Shown piece after piece: positions 26,207-38,330 of a stretch of 64,000 nt of DNA. Below the pieces are notes generated by a model. That model saw nothing but the letters and a program-made list of their open reading frames with translations, did no database searches and was not told the origin of the DNA. Both the position numbers and the translations under genes were made by a program. Within the stretch, counting starts at the first letter, position 1; each line of letters begins with the position of its first letter. The DNA comes from Aldrovandia affinis (taxonomy: Eukaryota; Chordata; Actinopteri; Notacanthiformes; Halosauridae): assembly GCA_029706075.1 (NCBI GenBank), contig JAINUG010000011.1, positions 2,158,501-2,222,500 on the forward strand. Reading direction: 5' to 3'.

Positions 26207-27972
26207 CCTGTGGTGGAGATAATAAAAATCCAATCCGCAGACCGAAAGATCCATTCCCTGTGTCCTGCTGTTCTGTTCCAATCTGGGTTGTGTCACACAG
26301 CATGTGACAGATGGAATTAGCTCATTGAGAATTCATATGCATTAGGGTAGGTAGACGTGTGTGGAGGGGACAGGCTCGTGTCAGGTCCGTGCTAAATGAC
26401 ATGAGGTATCCCCATGTCAGTGGACAGGAAGAGGACTGGTGTGGGTTGGACTGGTTTTGATGTGTCTCAATAGTGGGGTGCAGGCGAGGAACAGCAACAA
26501 GAAGTGGGCTGTGGTGATTCTCAGATAGTTCCATATTCTCAGACAGTTGCGCCTTCAGTACGCAAACCTACCTGTCAGTGACACAAAATACATATTCCAC
26601 TCTGTTTTAAAAAAACAAACAAACAAGTAAAGGAATGGAAAATGGGATCATATTTTGTGTGGATACCTGATATTCCTGTTGTCAGTGTCATTACGTGCCT
26701 TGAGACTTCTGTGATGACCACGACAGGATCTTTATGATCATAAAGTGACTGACTGACTGTCACTGTGCCAGTAATTACTGTCTCTTAGATATAGTCACCG
26801 CATAGGCCAGAGGGTGTAAAAAAAAGAAGCATCAGCTGTTCTTACATCTCTCCATCCCCGGGCTCAATCACAGATCGGCGTGTTCCTGTGACAGCGTGGG
26901 CTGCTCTCTTTGGTTCTAATCTCTGTTGTCCTTTCAGTGAGAGAGTCCTGATTGGCTAGCCAAGAAGTAACAGCAGATACTGTGCTGCCATGAAGCCAGC
27001 TCAAACAGGGGCCTGTGGAAATGCTGAAGTGGTTCTGTCCTAAGAGCAAACGGGGCAAAGTGGGGTGTCCTGTAGTGCTGGTCCAGCAATCTGGCATCAG
27101 TACTGTATAACAGCTTGCACCATCCAATACCCCACCCAGCCCTATGTAGCTGAAAATCAGCCCTATGTGGCTGAAAATCAATTTGATTTTGTTCAACATT
27201 ATATTGTCTTTGCTTGTAAAACATTATTGATGACACATTTTAGAGCTACAGAGGAAAATTTGCACGGTGAATGAAAAAGAAAATTGATTTGATAATTTAA
27301 ATAATTTAGAAAGGTTTCATTTTGAACACATTGCCTGGGCATTTAAAAAGAGAGCACAGCAAATCGAATTATGTGCAGATCGAATTGTCTATATTTATTC
27401 CGCTAACGTACCTAAATCACATAAAATGATTGCGTATGTTGACAGCATCTATAGCAGGAGGGGTTGCAGACACTGACTGGTGGATGAGGCTGAGAAGAGC
27501 GGAGCGTGGAGCGCAGGGCGACTAGGCAATCCGTGGCCGCCATCTCTTGCTCTTGCCGCACGAGCGCGAACGATTGGTAAATGCCACCGAGCTGTGGAAC
27601 ACATGGCCAAGCCTTCCCTACCGCCAGGCTGTCACCGTGGAGCGGCAGAAGCTCAGCACTCTGGGACCTGCTGAGGCTTGAAGGAGAGAATGGCACTGTC
27701 AAACTCACAGCGCTACTGGCATACCTCCACCTATTAACAGCGAGTGCGGAGGAGGTGTGACACAGGTATGCGCAGGCTTTTAAGCAAAAGTCAAACACTA
27801 GTGATGGCTAAATTAACCCCAGCATGCAGGAAGTGCTTTTCTCTTTCGGCAAGGTGTACCCCAGGAGTGATGGCGATTTCAGGAGAGCTAAAAGACTTAA
27901 TCCATCCATACTGCCAGACCCAGTGTTTTCCTATGGATATTTAACAACCACACACCACATAGATAGAGCATT
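26207..27972. other. No gene seen; small CpG-rich block
   Basis: An imperfect 21-bp tandem duplication (GCCCTATGTAGCTGAAAATCA, one mismatch between copies) lies at 27139-27180. The block at 27490-27610 is CpG-rich and includes GGCCGCCATCTC, a YY1-like site. It could be a regulatory element, but no start site or splice site supports a promoter call. Confidence 0.4.
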
Positions 27973-28184
27973 ATACATTATTAACAATGTTTTCATACAA
28001 TTTTCATGTTTTAACTCCACTTCACAGGATCAAAATGTACAAACAGCTGTCACAACTAATAACTGTCACTCCCCCTCTTCCCCCTCCCTCTTCCACCTCC
28101 CCCCATTAAATAATTAAATGTGACAGCTGTTTGTATGTTTTGATACAACATGAAAATAGTATGAAAACATTGTTGGTAATGTAT
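27973..28184. repeat. Foldback/MITE-like inverted repeat
   Basis: The arms 27973-28053 and 28130-28184 are inverted complements over about 55 paired positions. For example AACAATGTTTTCATAC and GTATGAAAACATTGTT match, as do ACAAACAGCTGTCAC and GTGACAGCTGTTTGT. The left arm carries about 17 extra bases (around TTAACTCCACTTCACAGG). The 76-base loop is strongly pyrimidine-rich. No coding capacity. It could be a MITE or a transcribed hairpin. Confidence 0.7.
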
Positions 28185-30654
28185 ATATTCCTGTATGTAC
28201 AACCATCTATTTTGCAATTGTAATTAAGCCATTTCCAAAGTATTTGTATGTATTATTATGCTGTGTTCTAGCCAGCGGATGGTGGTGGGTGTGATGTGTC
28301 TACTGGCTGGTATTAGTTCATTGCTATGACACTATTTGTCCACTAATCACAGGAGTCTATATACAGTATATATGAACTCACTGGGATGAACATAACACTC
28401 TTGACAAAGGCTTTGGCCAAAGCGTTTTTCTTTGAACTAGCTCTGTAGGAATTAAATTAGGAAAATAAAAAGAAGAAAGTAGGAAAAAAACATATTGTCT
28501 TGGAGTGCATCCACTTATAAAAAACCAAGAGAACAAACCAAATGGAGCAAGAGGGCAGAGGCTTGAGTTCAGGCACAAGGGATATGACTGTGGTAACAGA
28601 CCAAAACTGAGTTCTCAGATTAAAGTGTGGTGAGAATCTTGAACCCAATTGAAATTTGACATGATGAACCTATTCGGAAATATTTTTCTGCCATTATTTA
28701 TTACCCAGAAACCAATACTGTCTCCCAATGTCCCATGAACTCTCACTTGCTAGATTATATCTGGCTGCTGTGGTTGTCTGCTGCCAAGCTGAAAAGGAAA
28801 TGGTTGATGGGGGGGCACACCAGAGGGGAGAGAGGTGGGCTTCTTCTCACAGTGCAAAGCCTTAAATGACTTGGCAGACAGTGTGGGACCCTGTTTGAGA
28901 AGACCCCTGAGGATAAAAGGAAAGACCGAGAGGGAGAAAGAGAGAAAGAAAGAGAATGAGGGAGAGAGAATGTAAAAGAGAGGGGCAGAGCAGCAGAGAG
29001 GTAGGCAGCTGGACTCCCATAAATAAAGATAATGAAATGGATATTCATTTTGGAGAGAAGTGAAATCGGCGGCAGTGCTTTACTCCCCAGTCTGATTTAT
29101 ACACATTGTGCCTGTGAGCGCAGCAGGGAGATCCATTACCCCACCTCATCAATAACCTAGGTGTGACTTCTCTGGAGGAAGAAGAACAGGCTTTTTTTCA
29201 CAGAATGCTGGCTACTCAGGGGAACCAGGCCCCCAAAGCCATTCCCTGTGGGGGAGGGAGGGGGGGGCAGCCCGACAGAGGTAACAGAGTGCATACATGC
29301 CGTCTAATATTTCACATCCCTCTGTGAATTTCTTAGGCCATGCTGGGGGGGTAAATGTGGATTTGGCTGAGGTTTCACACAGGACAGGAAATGCACAAAA
29401 GGAAATGATAATACGAGATTAAGGTGCCATGCCTGCACGGCTTGGCACTGGTCCATGATGGTGGATAAATTATGCCTTTTTATCTTATCCTCCAGGGACA
29501 CTCTTTTATCACCTCACATGGGTTTCTGCCAGGGCGGTGCAGGCTTGCACAGCTTGTGTAACAGAATATAAACAGTATGTCACTAAGGGATGAGTCAGAA
29601 GGGCACAAATGATAAAATATAAGGAGTATCGAATGTACCATTGGAAAAAATATGGGGCTGAAGAAAGCTTGAAATGAGCACCTAGACTAAGGAAATACAT
29701 ACGGTTCAAATTCAACAACTTTTACTGTGATACAAAAATTCATAGGGATTCAGTAACATTTTCAACATGCTTATTCAGCATGACAAGCACACAAGGGAAA
29801 GATCTTAACGGTGCTAAATTTGCATACGCAAAATGAAAAGCTTGACAAATTTGGGTATTTATTTAAAGAAAAAAACTGCGCTGCATTCTTTGAAAAACAA
29901 AAAAGTGAGGTCAGTTTAAGGCAGGCAAGAGGGAACACAAAATGCATTGTCACAAGCGCACAAAGTATCAGACTTAGGTCCCTTGCTGAAACATGCATCT
30001 TTTAAACAAGGACAAATGAGTCCACATCTAAGGAAGTAAAAAAATAAAAATAAAGACATAAAGGTGTTTGGTTGCTTTTCCTCTCCTTTTCCTTCTCCAT
30101 CTTTCTCTCTCCTGGTGATGTGTGAGTCAGTGTCTGTGTATGTGTGTGTGTGTGTGTCAGTGTCAGTGTCAGTGACTGTAACTGTGACTGTGTGTGTGTA
30201 TGTGTGTCCTGGTGTAGGCTGATGAGTGATGTGTTAGTGCAGTGAAATCTCCAGGCGCTGTCAGTCATCCTTTAGTCTGAGGATTGTGAAAGAGCAAAGA
30301 CAAGGGCCATGACTGCTAAAGTCCCATTTTGAAAGGACACTAAACTAAACCTCCCGTCATCACAAACACATGTCTGTTTACTTCAGCCTATCAATCATAC
30401 TCTGAAATAGTGGAAATTAACTAGTAGACTAAAGTTTCATCTTACCTGAACCTAATCAAAAGGGTAATTGTAATTGTAATTAAAATGACAATAGAGATTT
30501 AAACTATTTAAAGGCTTTTTGCTCCACAGTGTATTGGTGGTTTTCGTTCAAACCATAATTGCAACCTCTGAATTGTAACAGACTCTTAATTGTTCTTAAT
30601 TAGACACTTTTAATGTCTATTCAAATCTCAAATATCAAATCTGACCCACAAAAC
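28185..30654. other. No gene seen
   Basis: Single-copy-looking sequence with a GA-rich stretch at 28925-28985. A mixed (GT)n/(GTCA)n tract lies at 30130-30210. No exon supported. Confidence 0.5.
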
Positions 30655-30815
30655 CAAATTCAGTCTTGATTTTCCTTTCTCTCAGGTAGTTAATTGAACA
30701 ATTAGTGCAATTGATTGACCAGAGTGTTTTCACACCTGGTGAAAGGAGTGTGGGAAAACAGCAGTGCTTGGACCACGAGAACCGTGATTTGAGTAACCCT
30801 GCTGTACACTCTACA
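30655..30815. repeat. Dispersed repeat, copy 1
   Basis: Shares ordered words with 32300-32432: TCTCAGGTA, AATTGAACAATT, GATTG, AAACAGCAGTGCT, GACC, GAGAACCGTGATTT (GAGGACCGTGATTT in copy 2) and AACCCTG. The family resembles a common unclassified teleost repeat. No termini or target duplications recognised. Confidence 0.6.
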
Positions 30816-32299
30816 CTCTACTAGAACAAGCACTATATTTCAGACCCAACTTAAAACAAATAAAAACACATTAAACCTGCGTTTGCATGGTTTCCCTGGC
30901 TGCCCATAAAATGCCATATAGATTTTTTTTACTGTAACCATTTACAGACACACTACACAGCCCCGAATTGCAACTGCAGTGGAATTAAACGTACTGCCCC
31001 TCCCTGTTCCATCAAACAACGAAGCAATTGTAGAACACAAATCAGAAGAGGAAGAATGTCATTTCAAGGAAATGGTGCATCTTCATATTTACATAATTAC
31101 AGGGATTATCCCTTGCGTAAATTCTTCCCATCAAAGGCCCGCCCTCCCCAGCCTATGAGGTCACGCCCCCCTCCAGGAACGCGAGTCTTCCAAGTCTTTT
31201 TGCTGTCAGAGTGCAGCGATGCTCAGTGTGACTCACGCCGTTTCCCCCACACAAACTACCACAGGACAATAGAGGGGCCGAGCTATTTTTAAGCCACGCT
31301 GTTGCTAGACAGATCTAACGCCTACGTCCCGGAAGACCCTTCAGAGGCAACGCTCTCTCCTTATTGTTGCCTGAAATGGGTCTTTCAACTGAAGTTCATT
31401 CCAAGTGGCTGGAGCTCTCAAAGTAGTGCTCTGGTGGAACAGAGAGGACTCCAGGCTAACTATATCATGGTATGACTGAGAAGGACAACAAAACAGTGAT
31501 CCCCTAGGCTCAAAACAAAGCTTAAATTAATACAAATGTAAAGAAAATGTGATTTGCTAGCTTTTTCGCTCATACTGACACAACTACAAGATAGGTGCGA
31601 TTACTAACACATGTAACAGATTATGTAAAGAAATTTCCTATAGCCTGAATTAGCACACAGATAGCATGTTTTTCACAGGGGGTGGGTGGCCATGGGAGCT
31701 GGGGCTCAGAAAAACACTAAAAACAACATGACGTCTTCAGCTATTTAAAGGAAATGATCAATGACCAAGCCCTGATGAACCAAACATACCGCTGTGAGGT
31801 ACAGTTATCATTTCCATTTCCCTGTCTGTGGAAGGCGTGGGCAGATTTGATGGAGCATACTGTTATTTTGCCCCGACCTGACAATTTGCATGCGCGCCTC
31901 CCGTATTTCCATATCTAGGCTTCGTTCTTTTTTCCCTCAACCTCATTATTTGTCGTGCTCCGACAGGTCAGCTCTCGCGATAAGATGCTGCATCTCGGTG
32001 GTTTGGTGGTGCGTGTACATATATTAGCATACATAAATACATTAATAATAAGCAGCTCTGCGAGGGGAGCGGGGCGACACGTGAGATCTCTCGTAAGAAC
32101 CAGGGTTGTCGGGGCTGTTGTTCTTTTATGCTTTTATGTTCTTTTTTAAAGCTACTGAGGTATCTAGGTATGTTGGTAAATGACTTCACATAATTTATAT
32201 CAAAGAAGCACAACTCAAACACATTGCATTAAAGTTTGAATTTGGCATCCAGTAGACCAGTAGAATTCCACCCAAGCAGATTCAGACTCTGATGAATCC
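30816..32299. other. No gene seen; possible regulatory block at 31.1-31.3 kb
   Basis: At 31150-31290 several transcription-factor-like words cluster: TGAGGTCACGCCCC (nuclear receptor half site and GC box), ACAATAG (SOX-like) and GCTATTTTTAAGCC (MEF2 or TATA-like). A second CpG-bearing block lies at 31950-32110. This could be a promoter or enhancer; no splice donor or coding start was found. Confidence 0.35.
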
Positions 32300-32432
32300 A
32301 AATTCGGTTCTGAAAGTCTTTTGTCTCAGGTACAATTGAACAATTGATTGGCTAGTGTGTCTTCAGTGTGGAAAAACAGCAGTGCTCCGCCCATGAGGAC
32401 CGTGATTTAAATAACCCTGGGCTAGATGGTGC
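32300..32432. repeat. Dispersed repeat, copy 2
   Basis: Second copy of the family at 30655-30815, same orientation, ending GACCGTGATTTAAATAACCCTG. Copies are diverged, so the insertions are old. Confidence 0.6.
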
Positions 32433-32569
32433 CTCATCAAAATCATTTTAGTCCTGTGCTGGCCAGCACTGCACTTGATCTCTTGTGACTGTTCAGGTGT
32501 TTCGATCCCTTTCCAAGTTAACTATTCGGAATATCTTGAGCATATGCATTTGGGCCAATTACGCACATT

Positions 32570-33650
32570 GGGCCAGATGCAAGAACCACTTTTACGCACA
32601 AATTGAGAATTTGCCGCATTCACCAATTTTCTCGTATTTAGAATTTTCTCTTAGGTACGAACAAGATTTATGAGTGGTCCAGAGCTGTCGTATGAGTCAT
32701 ACATACAATTTGCCTGCCGTTCTCCAAAGCAAAACAACTTTGTTTTTGACTAATGGAGTCTATTTCGTTACTTAGAAGAACTGTTGAGTTTGAATATATA
32801 AATTACACGATAAATGATAGAATTCATAATGTACAATCATTTTGAGAGTATCCTGTTTGACAATCGTAGGCCTATATTTGACTGTTTTCTTTTCAAATTG
32901 TAGGATAATATCATTCATAATTCATTAATATAATTATATCATTATCATTCGTTTCAATTGTGGCTATTGAGGCTATGGTATAATACTACAATATCTTGGA
33001 AGAGAGCGCGTCTTAGAGAGTGCGCTGATCTATTTCTAGAGACAGACGAATGGCTAGTGTCGCGTTTTCGGTTACCACGGGCTGTGCTTTGCTGTCAGTC
33101 GCTGTCCAGGGGGATATCCGTTGCAACACCAGACAAGGCAACCTCGCCAATTATGGCACGTATTCGCTCGTCGATGTGCGTAATGGAGACTTCCTCCTGA
33201 CCCCCTCCTGTTGTAGTCATGGATCGCCTTGCTTTCGCGAGACGTTTCTTTGACTCCAATTTCATATCAGACCTTTTTTTTTTCTTCTGTGATGCTACGG
33301 GCAATTTTACAGTAATTTTTTCCCACTCCTTGGTTTTAACAGGTCCCTTAATTCCACTGTTGACGCTCTTAAATAGTATGTGCTTTCGGTTACTTATTTC
33401 ACATAGTAGTAGGCCTACTTCAATCTCCGAGCTCATAAAGTTTTTCTTCTTGGTTTTGTTCAGTGCCATTATTTTGAATGACTTTCCTATGAAAATGGGG
33501 CGGGATGCCCAACCTTATATAGCATTATTGGGGCGTTAATTATGCTAATTCACAAATCACATTAATGTGCACTAATTTAAGAAGACGTAGCATTCAGCAT
33601 GTTTACGTTGTCATTTATGAAGTAAACAAGCGTTTGCTGAATCTGACGTG
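32570..33650 (-). mobile_element. PIF/Harbinger transposon remnant
   Basis: The left end reads GGGCCAGATGCAAGAACCAC followed by TTTTACGCAC, similar to ends of fish Harbinger elements. A weak inverted counterpart may be GCGTTTGCTGAATCTGACG (33630-33648), so the right boundary is uncertain. The element carries a minus-strand Myb/SANT-like gene and no recognisable transposase. That makes it an internally deleted derivative keeping only the accessory gene. Confidence 0.6.
33095..33469 (-). CDS. Myb/SANT-like protein of a Harbinger transposon
   Basis: Harbinger elements typically encode a DDE transposase plus a Myb/SANT-like protein that brings the transposase to the nucleus and DNA. This 124-residue frame begins MALNKTKKKNFMSSEIEV and shows the family pattern. 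It has SSEIEVGLLLCEISNRKHILF (residues about 13-33), then SVNSGIK, then KTKEWEKI (about 47-54). Next comes the basic helix SDMKLESKKRLAKARRSM, then TTTGGG and DERIRAIIGEVALSGV (about 100-115). The first Trp-containing helix and the W of KKWSD are altered (KKKKRSD). The C-terminus is cut short after the GV motif. The frame is intact over the conserved part, so decay is modest, but expression is unproven. Confidence 0.75.
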   Translation of the reverse strand: MALNKTKKKNFMSSEIEVGLLLCEISNRKHILFKSVNSGIKGPVKTKEWEKITVKLPVASQKKKKRSDMKLESKKRLAKARRSMTTTGGGQEEVSITHIDERIRAIIGEVALSGVATDIPLDSD

Positions 33651-35702
33651 GAACACTCGTAGAAGTCACCTCACAAGAAAGATATGAGAAAAATATGAAA
33701 ATGTTCTTCCATGAGGCCCAATTATTGCAATACAAATGGATATAAGGAATACAAAGAATCAAATTCCATCTTGATATTCGTCTCACACATATCCTGCTGT
33801 GAATCAGAAAATAACAGAATGTTTGCAATAGGCAATTACCGGCAAAAATGATTCACCAACCGTTCACTGTTCGATTCTCTATTTTTAACCAGACTCCGCT
33901 ATCCATGTTTTCACATGCGCTTTGCAACCTAAAGGCTGTCCCTCTTGATCCACCAAAGCTCGTATTTCTGAGGGTCTCCCATGAATGGTGCAACATGACG
34001 AGAGAATACACGGAAGCACTGACTCTCACTTTCGCAGGGAGGACACCATCAGGAATAGTCTCCATTGCCAGGGCAACACGCCTGGATGGGCCTGAAAGCC
34101 TCAGGCAGCTGGGACATCCTGAAGGAAGACGGAGAGCTCCCATTCAGCAGCTCCTTTCCGTCCCCCGCCACCCTCGGGGTTAACGCTCATGCCAACCTGC
34201 CTGAGAGGGAGGAGAAATACAACAGGAAACAAGCGCTTCTCACTTCCTGTCTCCCTGGGAAAAAGCCAGAGTAAGGATTTCTCCAAAAACTGAAACAAGT
34301 TTATTACAGGAAAGGATCCAAATGTACCTACTGCTTACAACTGAGTTATTATGTCCCACGCAGAAATTGAACATTTTGAAGAAAGAAAAAAAATGAATAG
34401 CATACCTTAAAACCACCAGATACATTTTTCTAGCAAAAATTGAGTTGGGAAATGACACTAGTTGTATAGGCAGGGAATGACACACCTGCATTCAAGATTT
34501 CCCTACTCTTGTTTGGCCCAGCAGGGCAGATTTAATTTCTATACATGTATGTTTTTCTGCCTTGTGTTGTTGGATGAGACAGATCCTCGTGTAGTTGTTC
34601 ATTGGTCATTCCGATAAACCTTTATCACATTACCTTGAATCAGTTTCTCTGATCCCAGACCAGCTCTGGTTAGAATGGTTGAGAGGTAGATAATGAGGCA
34701 GCCTGTTCCGTTGAATCGAATGGTGTTTTATTGGGTCTGGGAGTCAGGAGGAACTGAGACAGACTATATCAGCTCAACAGTGACTCTCCCCCGAGACTGG
34801 CTGCAACAGAGCAGCTCTGAGATCTTATTAACATCGTCTCCGAGGACAGAGCTGCTACCCGACATTCCTGTGCCGGTATATTTGTCAACGCCGTCATTGT
34901 AATGCACCAGAGTTTATGTGTTCGAAAGCGAAAGGTCTTCACTGCTACTTAAAAAGCTGTCATTTAGGCTGAGCAGAGAAACCTCCTCAAATTTGCCTTG
35001 TGATACATGCTTTTGTGTTTGATAAATTATAAAGGAATTAATTAGCTGTCTGATACAGTCATGGGAATCCACTGTGGAGGGAGAAGTCACCAAGTTGTGC
35101 TTCAAAAGGCCAATGTGAAACAACACAACTAGGCCTGGAATCAGTCAGCATGTGTCCTTAATTTTCCTGACCATTAAATGCAAGTGTTTGTGTTTGTCTT
35201 CATAAACACAGTTCGGTGAGTACTGCAACCACTGATATTAACTTGCCAAACTGTGTTTACATTGAAAAAAAGTAACACTTGCATTCAATTGTAAATCAAA
35301 GTTAAGGACAAATGTTGATTGGCTCCATGCCCCAGTCTCCAAATGTTTGTTATGAAAGTCTGTTCTCATTTGTAATATATGATTATGATAGCCCCCCTTC
35401 TCAGAAACCCAGAGACCCTGGATGCCTAATGGTTCTTGCATGATAGAGAAAACAGCTTACTCATCAATGAAACAAAACAAGAATTTAGTCATCCAGGGCA
35501 CCGCTTCCAGAGGGTATGAATCACATCTGACCTGAGAGAAAGCTTTCTCTCTCTCTCTTTCATGGGCACTAGGGGGGGGAGGAATGTCGGGAAGAGGAAA
35601 GATTATTTAGAAATAGAGGTCTGGCCTTCTAGCATATTTCTGAAATACCAAGGGAAATTCTCCCCCTGAAGGCCTTTGTGGGGAAGCAGTGAATGTGGCA
35701 GA

Positions 35703-35704
<2 letters not shown>

Positions 35705-35735
<31 letters not shown>
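35705..35735. repeat. (GT)n microsatellite
   Basis: About 15 GT dinucleotides. Confidence 0.93.
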
Positions 35736-35739
<4 letters not shown>

Positions 35740-36313
35740 TGACCTTTCTGATGTTTATGTGTGCGGTGTCTCAGAGCCGTGCATTATGGTCATGTGTGCT
35801 TCTCCTCTCGGTTGACTTTCAGAATGATCAGATTGTTCCATCTCACAAATCTGTCTTTCAAATTTTTTTTTCTCTCTGTCTCTCTCTCTCTCTTTCTTTC
35901 TACCCCACCCCCCACACTTGTCTGGTCTGTCTTTTCTTCTCTTTTTTTATTCTGTTCATAATTGGTGCCCAGTCTGGTGGCAATAATGTGCCCATTCTCC
36001 AGTGTTTCCTCAGAGGGGCCAGAGGTCGATGGTGATTAACACACAGGATGCGACCTTTAGCCCAGAAGCAGTTCCTTGCAACATTAATCTTGGCCAGGCG
36101 GGCATTCAGGCCTGATAATGGCATGTTAATTAATGATGCGCTTTGAGAGGAGTAAGCCACAGTGCGGTACACTGACTGGTTAACCCCTCAGTGACCACAG
36201 GGTCCAGGGTTACACCATATATTCCAGTAGATGTACAGTACCTTCTAACATACTTATTTATGTTACATCCAATACTTAAAACTTATACTCTCCTTCCCAG
36301 TCACACAATTGTG

Positions 36314-36315
<2 letters not shown>

Positions 36316-36394
<79 letters not shown>
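36316..36394. repeat. (CA)n microsatellite
   Basis: About 39 uninterrupted CA dinucleotides. Confidence 0.97.
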
Positions 36395-36396
<2 letters not shown>

Positions 36397-36998
36397 TTAT
36401 GAAAGGAAAAAATGCATGTGAGACTGGGGATCAGCATACATGCTGTGTTCTTCAAAAAAACGTACAGAGTAAAAAGCCTCACTGTAGACCATTTAAGTGG
36501 CTGGAGTAGAGTGGCTAATAACCACTCCAATGTGAGAGACAGGAATATAGATGAGATTTGAGCTGGGGTTAAGACTGCTGCTCATGTACACCTTGTCCAA
36601 GGTACAAACCCTTAGTTTTTTTCCAGCACATACACACCATGCTTCTCTCTGCAGGAGCGAAATGCATACGGCACAGGACTACGGCTGATGGAGATGGGGG
36701 TGGGATTGTTTGCAGCATTTTTCGATGGAGGAATTCATGAGCATGGAGGGTGGAGATAACGCTGACCCCCCTCCCCCTCGTCCCACTGTGCCTAGCTGGG
36801 TAACCATGATCACAGCCCTGCCTGTCTGGATGTGCCATTATTGAATAAATAAATCACCCGTCACCCCTTACTGCGTGTTGAGCTGTGGGTTACAGGGGAG
36901 AGGCCTGGAGTCTGGCCCCCAGTTCAGTCCCACTGGCCCCTGATGGAGGGGTGCTGACCTGTGCTAGGGGATGGGGGGTGGGGGACTGAGGTAGTGGG

Positions 36999-37025
36999 GT
37001 GTGTGTGTGTGTGTGTGTGTGTGTG
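36999..37025. repeat. (GT)n microsatellite
   Basis: About 13 GT dinucleotides after a G-rich stretch. Confidence 0.93.
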
Positions 37026-37964
37026 ATTGATGTGTCAGGTCCTGTCTCAGCTGGAGTTTAGAGACCCCAAGCCCCCCCCTTCTAACAGAGCTCTCTGCCT
37101 GGCCTGCGGAACTGGGGGGTTGGGCAAGTACTGACAAAAGTCTTGATGACCGTGTTGCAATTTTCCACAGCTAAACACATGGACATTCCTGCCCAGCTAA
37201 TCAGAGTAAGTAGGCACACAGATGCACTGCTGCTAACAGCTTCATAGTCAGCTACCTCAGCATTTGAGACTGCTCAAATAAGGCGAGAGAGGAGAGAGGA
37301 GCAGCCCAAAACCTGGGAAAAAGACACAATGAAAATGTATTCACTTTTTTAAACATTTATCATAGATTTTAAACAGTCATCATTTGCATTGAAACAAATA
37401 TTTGTATCCTGGATGCAAATCTGGATAGAAGTTTGGTAGTTAGATAACCATCATATTTTCATTATGTGATCAAAGCTAGAAACTGCACACAATTTTATTC
37501 ATATTAGGAATTAAACAGAAATGTAAACAATGTAACATGTCTATATGTAATTTCTACAATGCATGTATAATATAGACATATAACTTAGCTAGCTATATTT
37601 TTTCATTTTATGAACTCATTATATTGTGCAGTGACTGGAACTCCCATGAAGTCGTATAATGTAAGGCTCATTTTCCATTAGCATTTTTACACTGTTGCTG
37701 AACTGGAAATCAACCCAAGTCCCTGAAACTGGAATATGAAGCTGTGAAAGAAACATAATGGTTTTCTCACCTAACAAATGATCATTTTGTTCTTACTGGA
37801 ACAAAGTATCCTGTTACCAGCACTAATTATATTATCCTTCATGTAGCACATTAAGGAAAATATTACACAGCCAATGCATCTAATGATGACCACAAATTGA
37901 GAATTTGCAGTTTCATAAATGTGTTTTACCGTTTTTTCTTTATGTTTATGCACAAGCACAAGCA

Positions 37965-37968
37965 CACA

Positions 37969-38009
<41 letters not shown>

Positions 38010-38330
38010 GCGCATGACAACACACATACTCAGAAACAGACTCTTATACACACACCACACACACTCACATTAGCACACACATGCACATGCACACACACAC
38101 ACACATACTCACAAACCGACCCTTATACACACTAACACACACTCACTTACATTCACACACACACACACACACACACACATACTCACAAACAGACTCTATA
38201 TACACACCACACAAGCACTCACACACACATGCACATACACATACACACACACACACACACATACTCACAAACAGACTCTTATACACACATGCAAAACACA
38301 CACACACACACAAACACACACACAGACTCA
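37965..38330. repeat. CA-rich minisatellite with 75-81 bp period
   Basis: The core CATACTCACAAACAGACTCT recurs with small changes starting near 38024, 38104, 38179 and 38260. Each core is followed by TATACACAC and separated by (CA)n of varying length. The higher-order period shows that this is a tandemly expanded unit and not merely an impure CA repeat. Confidence 0.85.

Larger units (their letters stand above)
33651..37964. other. No gene seen; several (GT)n/(CA)n tracts
   Basis: Microsatellites are listed separately. The stretch 36040-36150 (CATTAATCTTGGCCAGG, TGTTAATTAATGATGCG) looks compositionally like conserved noncoding DNA. That impression cannot be tested here. Confidence 0.45.

Noticed and set aside
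37965-38330. CRISPR array
   Set aside because: Regular spacing of a short core, but the spacers are CA repeat and the genome is vertebrate; it is a minisatellite.
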